Assembly: GCA_026707585.1 (NCBI GenBank)
Contig: JAPOWQ010000062.1
Coordinates: forward strand, 1-64,000
DNA length: 64,000 nt
From: Chloroflexota bacterium
GTDB taxonomy: Bacteria; Chloroflexota; UBA11872
Direction of reading: 5' to 3'
The translations under genes and the position numbers were made by a program. The notes below the pieces were generated by a model. The model had not been told where the DNA came from. It worked only from the letters and a program-made list of their open reading frames with translations, and made no database searches. Positions 38,696 to 48,082 of the stretch are shown one piece after another (the first letter of the stretch is position 1; every line of letters begins with the position of its first letter).

Positions 38696-39490
38696 CTACA
38701 CGTCTACCGATCCGACGGACTGGTACTTGCGGAGCGCCAGGCGAAGGATGACGAACCCCACGGCGGCGGTGAGCACGCCGACGGGAAGGGAAAGCGCGCC
38801 GGGCATCCAGTGGTCGGCGGGCCGGAGGGCGAACGCCACCGGATAGAACCCGGTGAACGCAAACGGCAGCGCGGTCATAAAGATCTGGAGCGGGACTGGG
38901 AGGGCGTCGAGCGGATACTTGGTGTGCTCGTTGAGCGCCGAGATCCCATGCGCGACAGACCGCGCGCGGGAGAACCAGGCCACGGAGCAGTACGTCACCA
39001 GTGTCATGCCGGTGCGAACAAGAATCGAGGCCACCAGTGCCACGAGGATGAGCAGGACGGCCAGCGGGCTCGCGAACACGCCCGTGTTGACCATCGCCAG
39101 GACCGTTACGGCGGCGTAGAAGGAAATCGTCAGCAGGTGGTCCGGCTGCGCGAGTTCGACCGACGCCCACAGCAGCAGCGGCGCCGGTCGCACCTTGGCG
39201 TAGTCGAGGCCACCGTAATAGAAGTAGTCGTCGGCATGCAGGGCGAACGCGAAAAGGAGATGGCTGAGGTCCTGGCCGAGGAATGAGATGCCCCACATCA
39301 GCGCGACTTCCCAGGCACTCCAGCCCCCGAGTTGGGCGACGAAGCTGAAGATCACGGCGATGAACGCAAGGCGAAAGACGCGCCAGGCGAGGTTGCTGCC
39401 CAGGCCCAGCCAGGTGTCGAACCGGTACTGCGCCATGGCCTTGAGGCGAATCGTGAAACTCTCGGCATACAGGCGCGACCAGCGGCGCAT
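38696..39490 (-). CDS. ABC-2 family permease (DUF990-like)
   Basis: A 264-residue membrane protein with about six helices, e.g. FRLAFIAVIFSFVAQL and PLAVLLILVALVASILV, and the late segment ALPFAFTGFYPVAFALRP near residue 205 that marks the ABC2_membrane_6/DUF990 group. The ATG at 39490 lies 3 bases after the stop of the preceding permease. It is the last gene of a three-gene operon (ATPase, permease, permease) whose members are exporters of unknown substrate. Confidence 0.85.
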   Translation of the reverse strand: MRRWSRLYAESFTIRLKAMAQYRFDTWLGLGSNLAWRVFRLAFIAVIFSFVAQLGGWSAWEVALMWGISFLGQDLSHLLFAFALHADDYFYYGGLDYAKVRPAPLLLWASVELAQPDHLLTISFYAAVTVLAMVNTGVFASPLAVLLILVALVASILVRTGMTLVTYCSVAWFSRARSVAHGISALNEHTKYPLDALPVPLQIFMTALPFAFTGFYPVAFALRPADHWMPGALSLPVGVLTAAVGFVILRLALRKYQSVGSVDV

Positions 39491-39493
39491 CGA

Positions 39494-40333
39494 TTAGCCG
39501 CCCTGAATCTGTACGCGCCGGACCAGCAGACGCCAGACCACCATGCCGATCGCGAAGAGGGCGATGGCCCAGATCACCTGCACGCCGAAGGCGCGGACCA
39601 GTTCTGGGCCCTCGAGACGGTCCATGTAGACGAGCGTGGGCGTTGAAGTGATGGCCTGAAACGGCAGCAGGTCGGCGACGACGCGCAGGGCGCCCGGCAT
39701 CAGCGCCAGCGGAATGAGCGCTCCGCCGAAGAACTCCTGGATCGCAACGCGGGCCATGGTGACGCCGGACCCGCTGATGCTCATCAAAGTTATGGCATTG
39801 ACGATGAAGTGCAGCCCCGCCAACACCAACCACGCCAGCCCGATGCTGAGCGCGAAAAGCGCGACCGACATGCCTGACGAGGGATCGTCAACCACGCCGG
39901 CGAGTCGAAAGATCAGCCAGGTGGGCACGGCCACCAGCAGCGCGTCCACCAGGAAGACTCCCAGCCACTCGGCATAGCGCAGGAGCTGCATGTTGACCGG
40001 GCGCACGAGCTCAACGGCAATCTGGCCGGTGGAGACTTGGCGCAGGGAGCGGTAAATGACGCGGCGACTCGCGTGGCCCATGCGCGCGAAGTTCACGACC
40101 CCCGCCACCACCATGTAGGTCGCCATATCGGGGGCGTCGAAGGCCGCCTGCACGTCGCTCGAGCCCGATCGAATCACCGACCAGATGCTGACGAGAATCC
40201 AGGTGTTGAGCAGCGTGGCCCCCAGACCGACCAGGAATTCGAAGCGAAGTGCCAAGCCCACGCGCACATAGGCGCGCGAGACCGCCGAGTAGCGGCCGAC
40301 GCTCTGCCGCCAGCTAGCTGCCGCGAACGCCAT
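39494..40333 (-). CDS. ABC-2 family permease (DUF990-like)
   Basis: A 279-residue membrane protein. Hydrophobic segments include FLVGLGATLLNTWILVSIW, VALFALSIGLAWLVLAGL and VIWAIALFAIGMVVWRLL; the LIPLALMPGALRVVADLLPF loop is typical of the group. The ATG at 40333 overlaps the ATPase 3' end by 20 bases. With its neighbour it builds the membrane channel of an ATPase-driven exporter. Confidence 0.86.
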   Translation of the reverse strand: MAFAAASWRQSVGRYSAVSRAYVRVGLALRFEFLVGLGATLLNTWILVSIWSVIRSGSSDVQAAFDAPDMATYMVVAGVVNFARMGHASRRVIYRSLRQVSTGQIAVELVRPVNMQLLRYAEWLGVFLVDALLVAVPTWLIFRLAGVVDDPSSGMSVALFALSIGLAWLVLAGLHFIVNAITLMSISGSGVTMARVAIQEFFGGALIPLALMPGALRVVADLLPFQAITSTPTLVYMDRLEGPELVRAFGVQVIWAIALFAIGMVVWRLLVRRVQIQGG

Positions 40334-41327
40334 GTTGATACACGCTCAAAATGACGTCTTCGATCGGCGGTTCCACAACTGAGATACTGCGGACCCCGAC
40401 ATGCGCCATGATCAGTCGCGTGGCGTCGACGATGGCACCTTGATCACCGATTCCGGATGCGCGCACTCGAGACCCGTCGCGAGTGACCAGCGCCTCCGGC
40501 CACCTCCGTGACACGTCCTGGACGATCATCTCAATGACGTCGCCCGGGGCGTCGACCTCGACGGCCCGCGACGAGGCATGCAAGTCGATCAAGTCGCCCA
40601 GCAGGCCATCGAACACGGCGCTGCCCTGGTTCAGGACGACAACGCGCTCGCATAGTTCCTGAACGTCGTTCAGGTCGTGCGTCGTCAGCAGGACCGTTGT
40701 GCCCAGCGAGCGGCTGACGGACAGGATGAATTCACGAATCCGGCGCTTCGCCTCGATGTCGAGCCCGATGGTGGGCTCGTCGAGGTAGACAATCCTGGGC
40801 TGATGCAGAAATGTCGCGGCCACCTCGCAGCGCATGCGCTGGCCCAGGCTTAGCGTGCGCACCGGCTGATTCAGTAGCGGCTCAAGCTGGGGCAGGTCGG
40901 TGAGTTCCGTCAGCCGCGCGTCGTAATCGGATTGCGAAGTGCCGTAGAGATGCCGGAGCAGCCCGAACGAGTCGACGGCCGGTAGGTCGTGGAGCAGGTG
41001 TGATCGCTGGCCAAACAGCACGCCGATGTCCTGGGCGTTGGCAATCCGGTCATGAAACGGATCACGGCCAAGCACGCGGACGCGCCCCTCGGTTGGGAAC
41101 AGGACCCCGGTCAGCAGCTTGACGGCCGTGGACTTGCCGGCGCCGTTGGGGCCAAGCAGCCCGAGGACTTCACCGTGGTCGATCGCCAGCGACAGACGGT
41201 CGACTCCGCGGATCTCCTCATACATGGGAGCCACTAGCGACCGAACCCAGCTCAATCGGCCGGGTCGCCGTCGCTCCACGCGGTAGGTTTTAGTCAGGTT
41301 CTCCACCTGGATTGCTGCGTCGCCCAC
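40314..41327 (-). CDS. ABC transporter ATP-binding protein (DUF990-type exporter)
   Basis: A 337-residue ATPase with Walker A GLLGPNGAGKSTAVKLL, signature LSLGQRMRCEVAA, Walker B IVYLDEPTIGLDIEAK and H-loop LLTTHDLNDV. The Q-loop is in IGVLFGQRSHLLHDLP. A C-terminal regulatory part of about 90 residues follows. GTG at 41327 is the start. This ATPase plus two DUF990-like permeases matches the three-gene arrangement of known ABC-2 exporters of this class; it is a different paralogue from the operon at 28628-31340. Confidence 0.93.
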   Translation of the reverse strand: MGDAAIQVENLTKTYRVERRRPGRLSWVRSLVAPMYEEIRGVDRLSLAIDHGEVLGLLGPNGAGKSTAVKLLTGVLFPTEGRVRVLGRDPFHDRIANAQDIGVLFGQRSHLLHDLPAVDSFGLLRHLYGTSQSDYDARLTELTDLPQLEPLLNQPVRTLSLGQRMRCEVAATFLHQPRIVYLDEPTIGLDIEAKRRIREFILSVSRSLGTTVLLTTHDLNDVQELCERVVVLNQGSAVFDGLLGDLIDLHASSRAVEVDAPGDVIEMIVQDVSRRWPEALVTRDGSRVRASGIGDQGAIVDATRLIMAHVGVRSISVVEPPIEDVILSVYQHGVRGS

Positions 41328-42044
41328 CGATCCCTATGCCTCGCGAGAAAAGAGAAGCAAGGTATCACAGATATAAGCCAAACGGCGCACAGTAGATGAC
41401 CACTCCGCCGCGCAGACTTTCAGGTCAATGCCAGCTTGGGCTTTCAGCTGGAACATTCACGGAGGGTGCTGGCCCGCCCGCCTCCGGCTACAGGTACAGA
41501 GTGGCGTCACTCAGGAGTCGCCTAGCGGGCGGTGCTGTGGGGGCGGCGTCTCAGTCTTGAGTGATCAGGAGCGATAGCCTCGTCGGCGGAACGGGTCTCT
41601 GGCTGAAACTCGTGTGGCATTCTTCGGATGTTCTAGGGGGGCTACCACCAGCATTGCTCGCTCGCGTCGGTGCTGCCGGAAAGCGGGCATGCACCGGCAA
41701 CGGTGAGTGTGCGCCTGAGCGGTCACGCAGTGAAATCGACAGCACGCGGTTTCGCCTATGCCTTCTGCTCCCCAACGGGCGACGGCAAAGATTCCTAGGT
41801 CCGGACAGCTCCTTTGGATGACGCCGGGATGACCTAGGCATCTGTCGGCTTCCGCTCGACCTGATTTATCGGAGTTGAACGGAATGGAAGCCGCGCTTCG
41901 GTTGCAGTCGCCACTATCCGGTGACGGTCTCTGAACCTTGATGGGTGTGATTGGCCCCCGCAGGGAACCGTCCCCACGCCATTCTGCGCGGCGAGCAGCC
42001 GCGTCAGGCCAGCGACCGGCGATCAGCCGGGCCGTGACGACCTT
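41328..42044. other. Gap between ABC operon and S9 peptidase, holding a dispersed repeat
   Basis: No gene is visible. The second copy of the 24-bp dispersed repeat lies at 41816-41839. The promoter of the minus-strand ABC operon should lie near 41330-41430. Confidence 0.5.
41816..41839 (+). repeat. Dispersed 24-bp repeat, copy 2
   Basis: It matches the copy at 24179-24202 at 23 of 24 positions (GGATGACGCYGGGATGACC followed by TAGGC). The sequence after it shares a loosely similar AACGGAA...GCTTC arrangement with copy 1, suggesting the repeat unit may be longer and partly palindromic. Confidence 0.75.
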
Positions 42045-44270
42045 CTAAGCCTTCAGATGTTCGTCGAACCAGGCAATGGTCCGGTGGAGCACATCGCGCA
42101 GATTCGGTTCCGACCAACTGCCGGGCCAGTGGCCTTCGCCCTTGTAGTTTCGGAGTTCAACACGCTGGCCGAGGCGACGCAAAGCGCTGAAAGTCTCGCT
42201 CGCCTGCGCGAAGGCGCCCGGGTCATCGTCACCACTGAACAGGAGCAGGGGCGTCGTGACGCGATCCAGATAGAAGAGCGACGAGTTCTCGATGTATGCG
42301 TCGCGACTCTCCCAGAGGCTTCCCCCCAGTCGTGCCTGACCACTTTCGCACCAACCAAGTCTCATTGAATCTCCAGCGTCGTTTATATCCCCATAGGAGC
42401 TTGTGAGGTTGACGTCTGCCGCGGAACAGACGGCGGCCGCAAACATCTTGGACTGGGTGATGAGCGCCAATACGCTGTAGCCACCGTAGCTCTGGCCCAG
42501 AACACCGATTCGTGCCGAATCGACGATCCCCAACTCGACGACCTTATTGACGGCGGGTAGGACGCTGCGCGCAATGCCGCGACGCGGATCGCTCGGTCCG
42601 AGGGGAATGTCCGGTTGCAGCACGGCAAATCCGCACGATGCAAAGAGATAAGCGTCGGCCCGGCACAGGGAGGGAAACAGTCCGAAGCCGTGGACCCGTT
42701 CCGAGCCGATATCACCTCCGTAGACGACCGTGACCATTGGCACCGGCCGACCCTCGACGTAGTCGGGCGGCAACAGTAGCGACGCTCGTCGCCGTGCACC
42801 ATCCGAGTCTAGGTACTCCATCAAACGCTTCGTGCCAAGCTGGCGGTAATTGCCTCGTGGACTGAGCGAGCCATGGCGTGTGGCTTCGCCGGTCGTCAGG
42901 TCGAGTTGCCAAACCTCAGCCGGATGCTGGGCCGCCTCCAGCTGCAGATAGGCCATCTGCCTATCCCAATCAACCTCCATCCCGAGAGTTCCGCCCCCTG
43001 CCACGTAGCGCTTTCGCAGCACGGAGTGTGTCGTGACACCTCCGTCGTTGAGATTGAGGGAGACCGACTCGAGCGACTGGGAGACCGAATCGCGCACAAG
43101 CAGCGGTAAGGCACCTTCGGCTGTTGTGAGCAGGACCTGGTGGTCGGGCGGCTGAATCCAGCTCGTTAGCACTTTGCCGCTGGCTATCGGAATCTTCTGA
43201 GCGGCTGACCCGTCGGTTGGAACGCACCACATCCCATCCGCCACCAGGCAGAAGACCTCATCGCCTGTGGCGCTCCATCGCGGTTGCTCGTAGGACTGGC
43301 GCAGGTCGTCGGAGATGCCAACCGACAGGTCCAGCGGCTGCTTCTGGCCGTTGGCTTCGGCGATGAACAGACGGCCGGGCGGGCGTGTTCCTGTGGCACT
43401 TGGCTGGTCCGAGGTCGTAAACGCGATCCGTGAGCTATCGGGCGACCAACTGAAGCTCTGGCCCAGGTCGAAGACCACGCGGCGCGCGACCGCTCGAGGT
43501 TCGGCACCGTTCAGCGGAACGACCATCAAGTCGCTGATGGACTGCTGAAGAGTCTGCTCCCGCTCGACGATCACCGGAACGGCAACAGCGGAGCCGTCCG
43601 GCGCCAACCGCCCGGTGCCAGCAATGATCCAGTTCTCGGCGAGTCTACGGACCTCAGTCGTCTCTACATTGACCATTCCGAAGTCACAGCCGAAGCGATT
43701 GGTGACGAATTGGAGCTGAGCCTGGTCGGCGGCCTGGGAATCGGGACGGTGTGAGAACACCACGATGTGTGAGGAGCTCCTGTCGGTGGCGTCGGCGCCA
43801 ACAGGCATTGCCTCGCTGGCCGATTGAAGCTTGAGGACGACCGAACGACTGTCGAGTGTCCAAACCGGCAGTTCAAAGCCTAGGTACGGCCGGACCGCCG
43901 CAGCGTCTACTAGCTGCACGCGGCGATCAGCGAGATGCAAGATGCCCAGGCAGGCAGGGCCGCCCATGGCGACATAAGCCGCCAGCATTGAACCGTCGGG
44001 CGACCACTGCCCGCCCCAAGAAATCTCAGCGTCAGGAAACGGCAGCCACTGCGAGCCGCTGGGGATATCGATGACTGTTAACTGGCTACCAATGACGGTC
44101 ACCGGAACGTTGCGGGCGTCGAAATCCCCTGAAGTCCCGAGTTGATGGTCTGTAACGGCTGGCGTGACCGTCAGTGCTAACGACCAAGCGTCGGGCGAGA
44201 GTCGAGGTGGAACGCTCTCGGTCGGGTACCGAATCCGAAGCAGGGCGTCGATCGAGAGGCGCCGTGACAC
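42045..44270 (-). CDS. S9 family peptidase (prolyl-oligopeptidase-like), copy 1
   Basis: A 741-residue serine peptidase. The N-terminal two-thirds is a beta-propeller with WSPDGS/WSPDSS-type repeats (GGQWSPDGSMLAAY, FSWSPDSSRIAFT). The C-terminal alpha/beta-hydrolase has nucleophile Ser in VLGQSYGGYSVLAL, Asp in LLFSGDDDPGAF and His in YKGEGHWPG. It resembles acylaminoacyl peptidase/DPP-like enzymes that trim oligopeptides. No signal peptide is seen, so it is probably cytosolic. The GTG start at 44270 aligns with the paralogue. It is a tandem copy of the gene at 44606-46855. Confidence 0.93.
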   Translation of the reverse strand: MSRRLSIDALLRIRYPTESVPPRLSPDAWSLALTVTPAVTDHQLGTSGDFDARNVPVTVIGSQLTVIDIPSGSQWLPFPDAEISWGGQWSPDGSMLAAYVAMGGPACLGILHLADRRVQLVDAAAVRPYLGFELPVWTLDSRSVVLKLQSASEAMPVGADATDRSSSHIVVFSHRPDSQAADQAQLQFVTNRFGCDFGMVNVETTEVRRLAENWIIAGTGRLAPDGSAVAVPVIVEREQTLQQSISDLMVVPLNGAEPRAVARRVVFDLGQSFSWSPDSSRIAFTTSDQPSATGTRPPGRLFIAEANGQKQPLDLSVGISDDLRQSYEQPRWSATGDEVFCLVADGMWCVPTDGSAAQKIPIASGKVLTSWIQPPDHQVLLTTAEGALPLLVRDSVSQSLESVSLNLNDGGVTTHSVLRKRYVAGGGTLGMEVDWDRQMAYLQLEAAQHPAEVWQLDLTTGEATRHGSLSPRGNYRQLGTKRLMEYLDSDGARRRASLLLPPDYVEGRPVPMVTVVYGGDIGSERVHGFGLFPSLCRADAYLFASCGFAVLQPDIPLGPSDPRRGIARSVLPAVNKVVELGIVDSARIGVLGQSYGGYSVLALITQSKMFAAAVCSAADVNLTSSYGDINDAGDSMRLGWCESGQARLGGSLWESRDAYIENSSLFYLDRVTTPLLLFSGDDDPGAFAQASETFSALRRLGQRVELRNYKGEGHWPGSWSEPNLRDVLHRTIAWFDEHLKA

Positions 44271-44605
44271 GTCCGTTACTCCCAGATCCGAGCATCTCGG
44301 CAGCTTAGTGGAGCATTACCGGCTCTCGGTAAAGACCGCCGACTGATAGGCGGCATGATCGCGTGTGGAGCACGGCCGCGCTGTCCAACCCAGATAACGC
44401 GGCGATGACATGTGCGTCCATCAGCTTGCATCTCACCGGGTGTCGGGAAGTCTCGTGGACCGGAAAAGGGTGCCTTCATTGCAGTCGTGCGGCTCCCAAT
44501 ACGATGTTTGGAACTGGATGCGAGTGATTAGTTCCCGAGTAAGCAATCCTCCCGCCGATCCTCTCGACGGTGAGCAACCACCTCAGGCCGACGGCCAGCG
44601 ATCTT
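44271..44605. other. Intergenic between the S9 copies with shared upstream element
   Basis: It contains the upstream element of copy 1 (44291-44316) and, near 44391, CAGATAACGCGGC, which also occurs at 24294. No gene is visible. Confidence 0.5.
44291..44316 (-). promoter_or_regulatory. Conserved element upstream of S9 peptidase copy 1
   Basis: This 26-base block matches the block at 46876-46901 at 23 of 26 positions, in each case about 20 bases before the start codon of an S9 gene. It includes CTCGGCA on the plus strand. It may be the core promoter or an operator retained after duplication; the function is inferred from conservation and position only. Confidence 0.5.
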
Positions 44606-46855
44606 CTAAGCGGTGACGGCCGCTTCGGGCCTCATGTGCTCGTCGAACCAGGCGACGGTTCGGTCAAGCACATCGCGCAGATTTGGTTCGGACCACCCAG
44701 GGGGCGCGTGGCCTTCGCCCTTGTAGTTCCGGAGTTCAACCCGCTGGCCGAGCCGGCGAAGGGCGCTGAAAGTCTCGCTCGCTTGCGTGAATGCACCGGG
44801 GTCGTCGTCGCCACTGAGGAGCAGCAGCGGCGTTGAGACGCGGTCCAAGTAGAAGAGCGACGAATTCTCGATATAGGCGTCGCGGTTTTCCCAAAGGCTT
44901 CCCCCTAGTCGCGCCTGGCCGCCTTCGCTCCAGCCGAGCCACTTGGTATCACCCGTGGTGGTCAAGGCCCCGCAAAAGCTCGTGAGATTGACGGCGCCCG
45001 CGGAACAGACGGCAGCTGCAAACATGTCGGTCTGGGTGATAAGCGCCAGGACGCTATACCCGCCGTAGCTCTGGCCCATGACTCCGATTCGGGCCGGATC
45101 GGCGATTCCCAACTCGACAACCCGATTGACGGCGGGTAGGACACTGCGCGGAATGCCGCGACGCGCATCACGGGGCCCAAGGGGAATGTCGGGCAGCAAC
45201 ACGGCATACCCATGCGATGCATAGAGGTAGGCGTCGTTCGAAGCCAGGCAGTCTCGCATTCCAAACTTGTGGAGGCGCAGCGAGCCCATGGCCCCGCCGT
45301 AGACAATCACGATCATGGGCACCTGGTCATCCGAAACGTAGTCGTTTGGCAGCAACAAGGACGCATGCCGGCGGACGCCGTCGGCGTCGAGGAACTCGAC
45401 CAGACGCTTCGAACCGAACTGGTGGTCTTGCAGGCTGGGGTTGAGCGAGGCCAGACGACTGGCGTCAGCCGTCGTCAGGTCAAGGCGCCACATTTCCGGC
45501 GGGTGGTCGGCTGCCTCCAGCTGCATATATGCCATCTGTCGGCTCCAGTCCACCTCGATCGCCAGTGTTGCCTCACCAGTGACGTAATGCTCGCGCAGCA
45601 TCGAGCTCGGAGTGCTGCTGTGGCTTGTGCCGTCGACGAGTGCCAGTTCGAGCGCTTGCGAGGTCGCACTTCGAAGCAGCAGCGGCAGAGTGCCGTCGGT
45701 TGCCCGGTGCATCACTTGGTCATTCGGCGGCTGAATCCAACTCGTCAGCAGCTTGCCGCTAGCTATCGGAATCTTCCGAGCGGCTGACCCGTCGGTTCGA
45801 ACGCACCACACCCCATCCGCCACGAGGCAGAAGACCTGATCGCCCGTGGCGCTCCATCGCGGGTGCTCGTAGGCCTGGCGCAGGTCGTCAGCGATGTCAG
45901 TTGACAGGTCCCGCGGCTGCCGTCGGCCGTCGGCATCGGTGACGAAAAGACGGCCGGGAGGACGCTCGCCTTCGGCAAATGGTTGGTCGGAGGTCGTGAA
46001 CGCGATCCGCGCACCGTCGGGCGACCAACTGAAGCTCTGACCGTAGTGGAAGATCACACCGCGCGCGACGCAGCGAGGTTCAGTGCCATCCAGCGGCACA
46101 ACCATCAGATCGCTGATGAACTGTTGATTTGCCGCGTCGGCTTCGACGATTACTGGGACGGCAACCGCCGTGCCGTCGGGCGATATGCGCCAGCCGCCCA
46201 TGACTTGCCAGTCTTCGGCGAGTCGGTGCACATCATTTGTAATGACATCAACGGCCCCAAAGTCACAGCGAAGGGGATCGGTTGCGTGCCGAGCATTTGC
46301 CCGGTTGTCGGTCCGTACATCGGGATCGTGCGAGAACACCACGATGTTGGGGCTGCTGACCTCGGTGTCGGTGTCGTGTCCGTCGTCCCGAACTGTCTCA
46401 TTGACTGGCCAGAGCTTCACGACCGCCAGTCGACTGTCCGGTGTCCAGACGGGAAGTTCGAATCCGTAAAAAAGTCGGACCAATGCGTTCCGGATAAGCT
46501 GCACTCGACGATCGGCAAGATGCAGAATGCCCAGGCAAGCAAGGTCGCCCATCGCGACATAGGCCGCCAGCATTGAACCGTCGGGCGACCACTGCCCGCC
46601 CCATGAAACCTCGGCGTCAGGAAACGGCTGCCACTGCGAGCCAGTTGCAGTGTCGATCACCGTCATCCGGCTCTCGGCTAGGTGAGCGGGAACGTTTTGG
46701 GCGTCGAAGTCCCCTGAACTGACGCGCTTCTGGGTGGCAGCAGCTGGCGTGACCGTCAGCGCCAACGACCGGCCGTCTGGAGAGAGGCGAGGCGGCACGG
46801 CATCGGTGGGGTAGCGAATCTGAAGTAGATCGTCGATCGAAAGGCGCTTCGACAT
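44606..46855 (-). CDS. S9 family peptidase (prolyl-oligopeptidase-like), copy 2
   Basis: A 749-residue paralogue of copy 1 with the same beta-propeller repeats and hydrolase triad: Ser in VMGQSYGGYSVLAL, Asp in LLLSGDDDPGAF, His in YKGEGHAPP. The two share long identical stretches such as ENSSLFYLDRV and SETFSALRRLGQRVELRN. ATG at 46855 (MSKRLSIDDLLQIRYPT) is chosen because it aligns with copy 1 and has GGGA 6 bases upstream; the frame is open 11 codons further. A second copy suggests either dosage gain or divergence towards a new substrate, most likely in the propeller. Confidence 0.93.
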   Translation of the reverse strand: MSKRLSIDDLLQIRYPTDAVPPRLSPDGRSLALTVTPAAATQKRVSSGDFDAQNVPAHLAESRMTVIDTATGSQWQPFPDAEVSWGGQWSPDGSMLAAYVAMGDLACLGILHLADRRVQLIRNALVRLFYGFELPVWTPDSRLAVVKLWPVNETVRDDGHDTDTEVSSPNIVVFSHDPDVRTDNRANARHATDPLRCDFGAVDVITNDVHRLAEDWQVMGGWRISPDGTAVAVPVIVEADAANQQFISDLMVVPLDGTEPRCVARGVIFHYGQSFSWSPDGARIAFTTSDQPFAEGERPPGRLFVTDADGRRQPRDLSTDIADDLRQAYEHPRWSATGDQVFCLVADGVWCVRTDGSAARKIPIASGKLLTSWIQPPNDQVMHRATDGTLPLLLRSATSQALELALVDGTSHSSTPSSMLREHYVTGEATLAIEVDWSRQMAYMQLEAADHPPEMWRLDLTTADASRLASLNPSLQDHQFGSKRLVEFLDADGVRRHASLLLPNDYVSDDQVPMIVIVYGGAMGSLRLHKFGMRDCLASNDAYLYASHGYAVLLPDIPLGPRDARRGIPRSVLPAVNRVVELGIADPARIGVMGQSYGGYSVLALITQTDMFAAAVCSAGAVNLTSFCGALTTTGDTKWLGWSEGGQARLGGSLWENRDAYIENSSLFYLDRVSTPLLLLSGDDDPGAFTQASETFSALRRLGQRVELRNYKGEGHAPPGWSEPNLRDVLDRTVAWFDEHMRPEAAVTA

Positions 46856-47215
46856 GTCCGTCCCTCTCACACGTGAGCGTCTCGGCATCTTAGCGGAGCA
46901 TCACTGACTCGAGGCCAAGACCTCCGATTGCTCCGCTGAATGAGACCGTGCATCTCGCAGGGCCGCGCTGTCCGATCCAAATGATGTCGGCGAGATGTCG
47001 TCAATGTCAGGCCGCTTCCAGTCCATCGCGAGTGTAGAAGCTCTTTGGAACCGACGGCGCACTTCGGTTGCGATACAGACTCCCGTCGTGTGCTGCATAA
47101 GGTCTACCTGAGCTAGCACAGGTGACGTTGATTGAGGATGGTCGGTTGGTGTTGGATAGCTAGCCCACTCTTCTGAGGGTCTACCGATGACTTCACGCGC
47201 TCTTAGATGGTTGCG
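46856..47215. other. Intergenic upstream of S9 copy 2
   Basis: It holds the conserved element at 46876-46901. No gene is visible in the rest. Confidence 0.5.
46876..46901 (-). promoter_or_regulatory. Conserved element upstream of S9 peptidase copy 2
   Basis: The partner of the block at 44291-44316 (23 of 26 identical), 21 bases before the ATG at 46855. See that entry for the interpretation. Confidence 0.5.
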
Positions 47216-48082
47216 TCAGATTGCGGCAGGCGGCTCGAGGTCGAGTTCCTCGGTGGCCCAAGAAAGAGCTACCCGAAGCTGTGCGAGCTGGAAATGGCTC
47301 CATCGAGACGCTCCTTGAGCACGTGACCGGACCGCCCGATCGGCAAAGTGCCCGGCCGCTCTTGCGGCGAGGGCCGGCTGGTCTGGCATGACGTCGCGCG
47401 GATGCGGACCGCCCTCTACATGAAGGCTAGGTAGCCAAAGCGCAATGTCGACGTGGGCATTCCCGATACACGCCCAGTTCCAGTCAATAAGCAGAGCGTG
47501 GTTACCGCGGAAGCACAGGTTGTCGCTCCGAACGTCGAAGTGCAGGAAGGCATCACCTTGGACCTTTGCCGCTGCGTCGGCGGCCAAAAGCACCGGTAGA
47601 TTCTTCTCGAACCATTTTGGCGCGACGACGCCGAGTCGGAGAAAAGGATTCGGGTCCTCCGCGATTTCCTTCCATCCTCGACCGAGGCCCTCCTTGCATC
47701 GAAGGCGCCGGAGGCAGCGTGGCGGAGGCGTTACGGCCAGTTTTCTAAGAATGCGGAGAACCTCCGCTACCTTCGACTCGTTCCAGGGCGGCGGCCAGGC
47801 ACACTCACTGAGATCCTCGATGATGAGAATTGGGTGCTTGTCATCGTCCCAGCTAAGGAGAGACGGAACAAACGGTGCGCAAACGTTCGAGTAAATCTGA
47901 TGCTCAGCACGGAGCGCAGCTGCAGTTCCATCATCGACGGCCTGCTTCACGAATGCGGAGCGGCCGTCGGATAGCTCAACTACATGCTTCTTCGTGGCCG
48001 AGTACCCTCTGCCAATCGCTCGCCACGCCACTGGCTCGGCCTGCAAGCAGAGCGCAACCCTGCGGATGAAGATGGCGTCCAT
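47216..48082 (-). CDS. APH-type phosphotransferase (aminoglycoside/choline kinase-like)
   Basis: A 288-residue kinase of the APH fold. The Brenner catalytic loop is FLHFDVRSDNLCF (catalytic Asp in HFD), and the metal site is LLIDWNWACIGNAHVDIA (DxW/D variant). The N-lobe has a candidate Lys in GRSAFVKQAVDDG. Members phosphorylate aminoglycosides, macrolides, choline or homoserine; the sequence does not say which. No signal peptide. The gene stands alone, with no resistance cassette or IS next to it, so calling it a resistance gene would be unsupported. Confidence 0.88.
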   Translation of the reverse strand: MDAIFIRRVALCLQAEPVAWRAIGRGYSATKKHVVELSDGRSAFVKQAVDDGTAAALRAEHQIYSNVCAPFVPSLLSWDDDKHPILIIEDLSECAWPPPWNESKVAEVLRILRKLAVTPPPRCLRRLRCKEGLGRGWKEIAEDPNPFLRLGVVAPKWFEKNLPVLLAADAAAKVQGDAFLHFDVRSDNLCFRGNHALLIDWNWACIGNAHVDIALWLPSLHVEGGPHPRDVMPDQPALAARAAGHFADRAVRSRAQGASRWSHFQLAQLRVALSWATEELDLEPPAAI

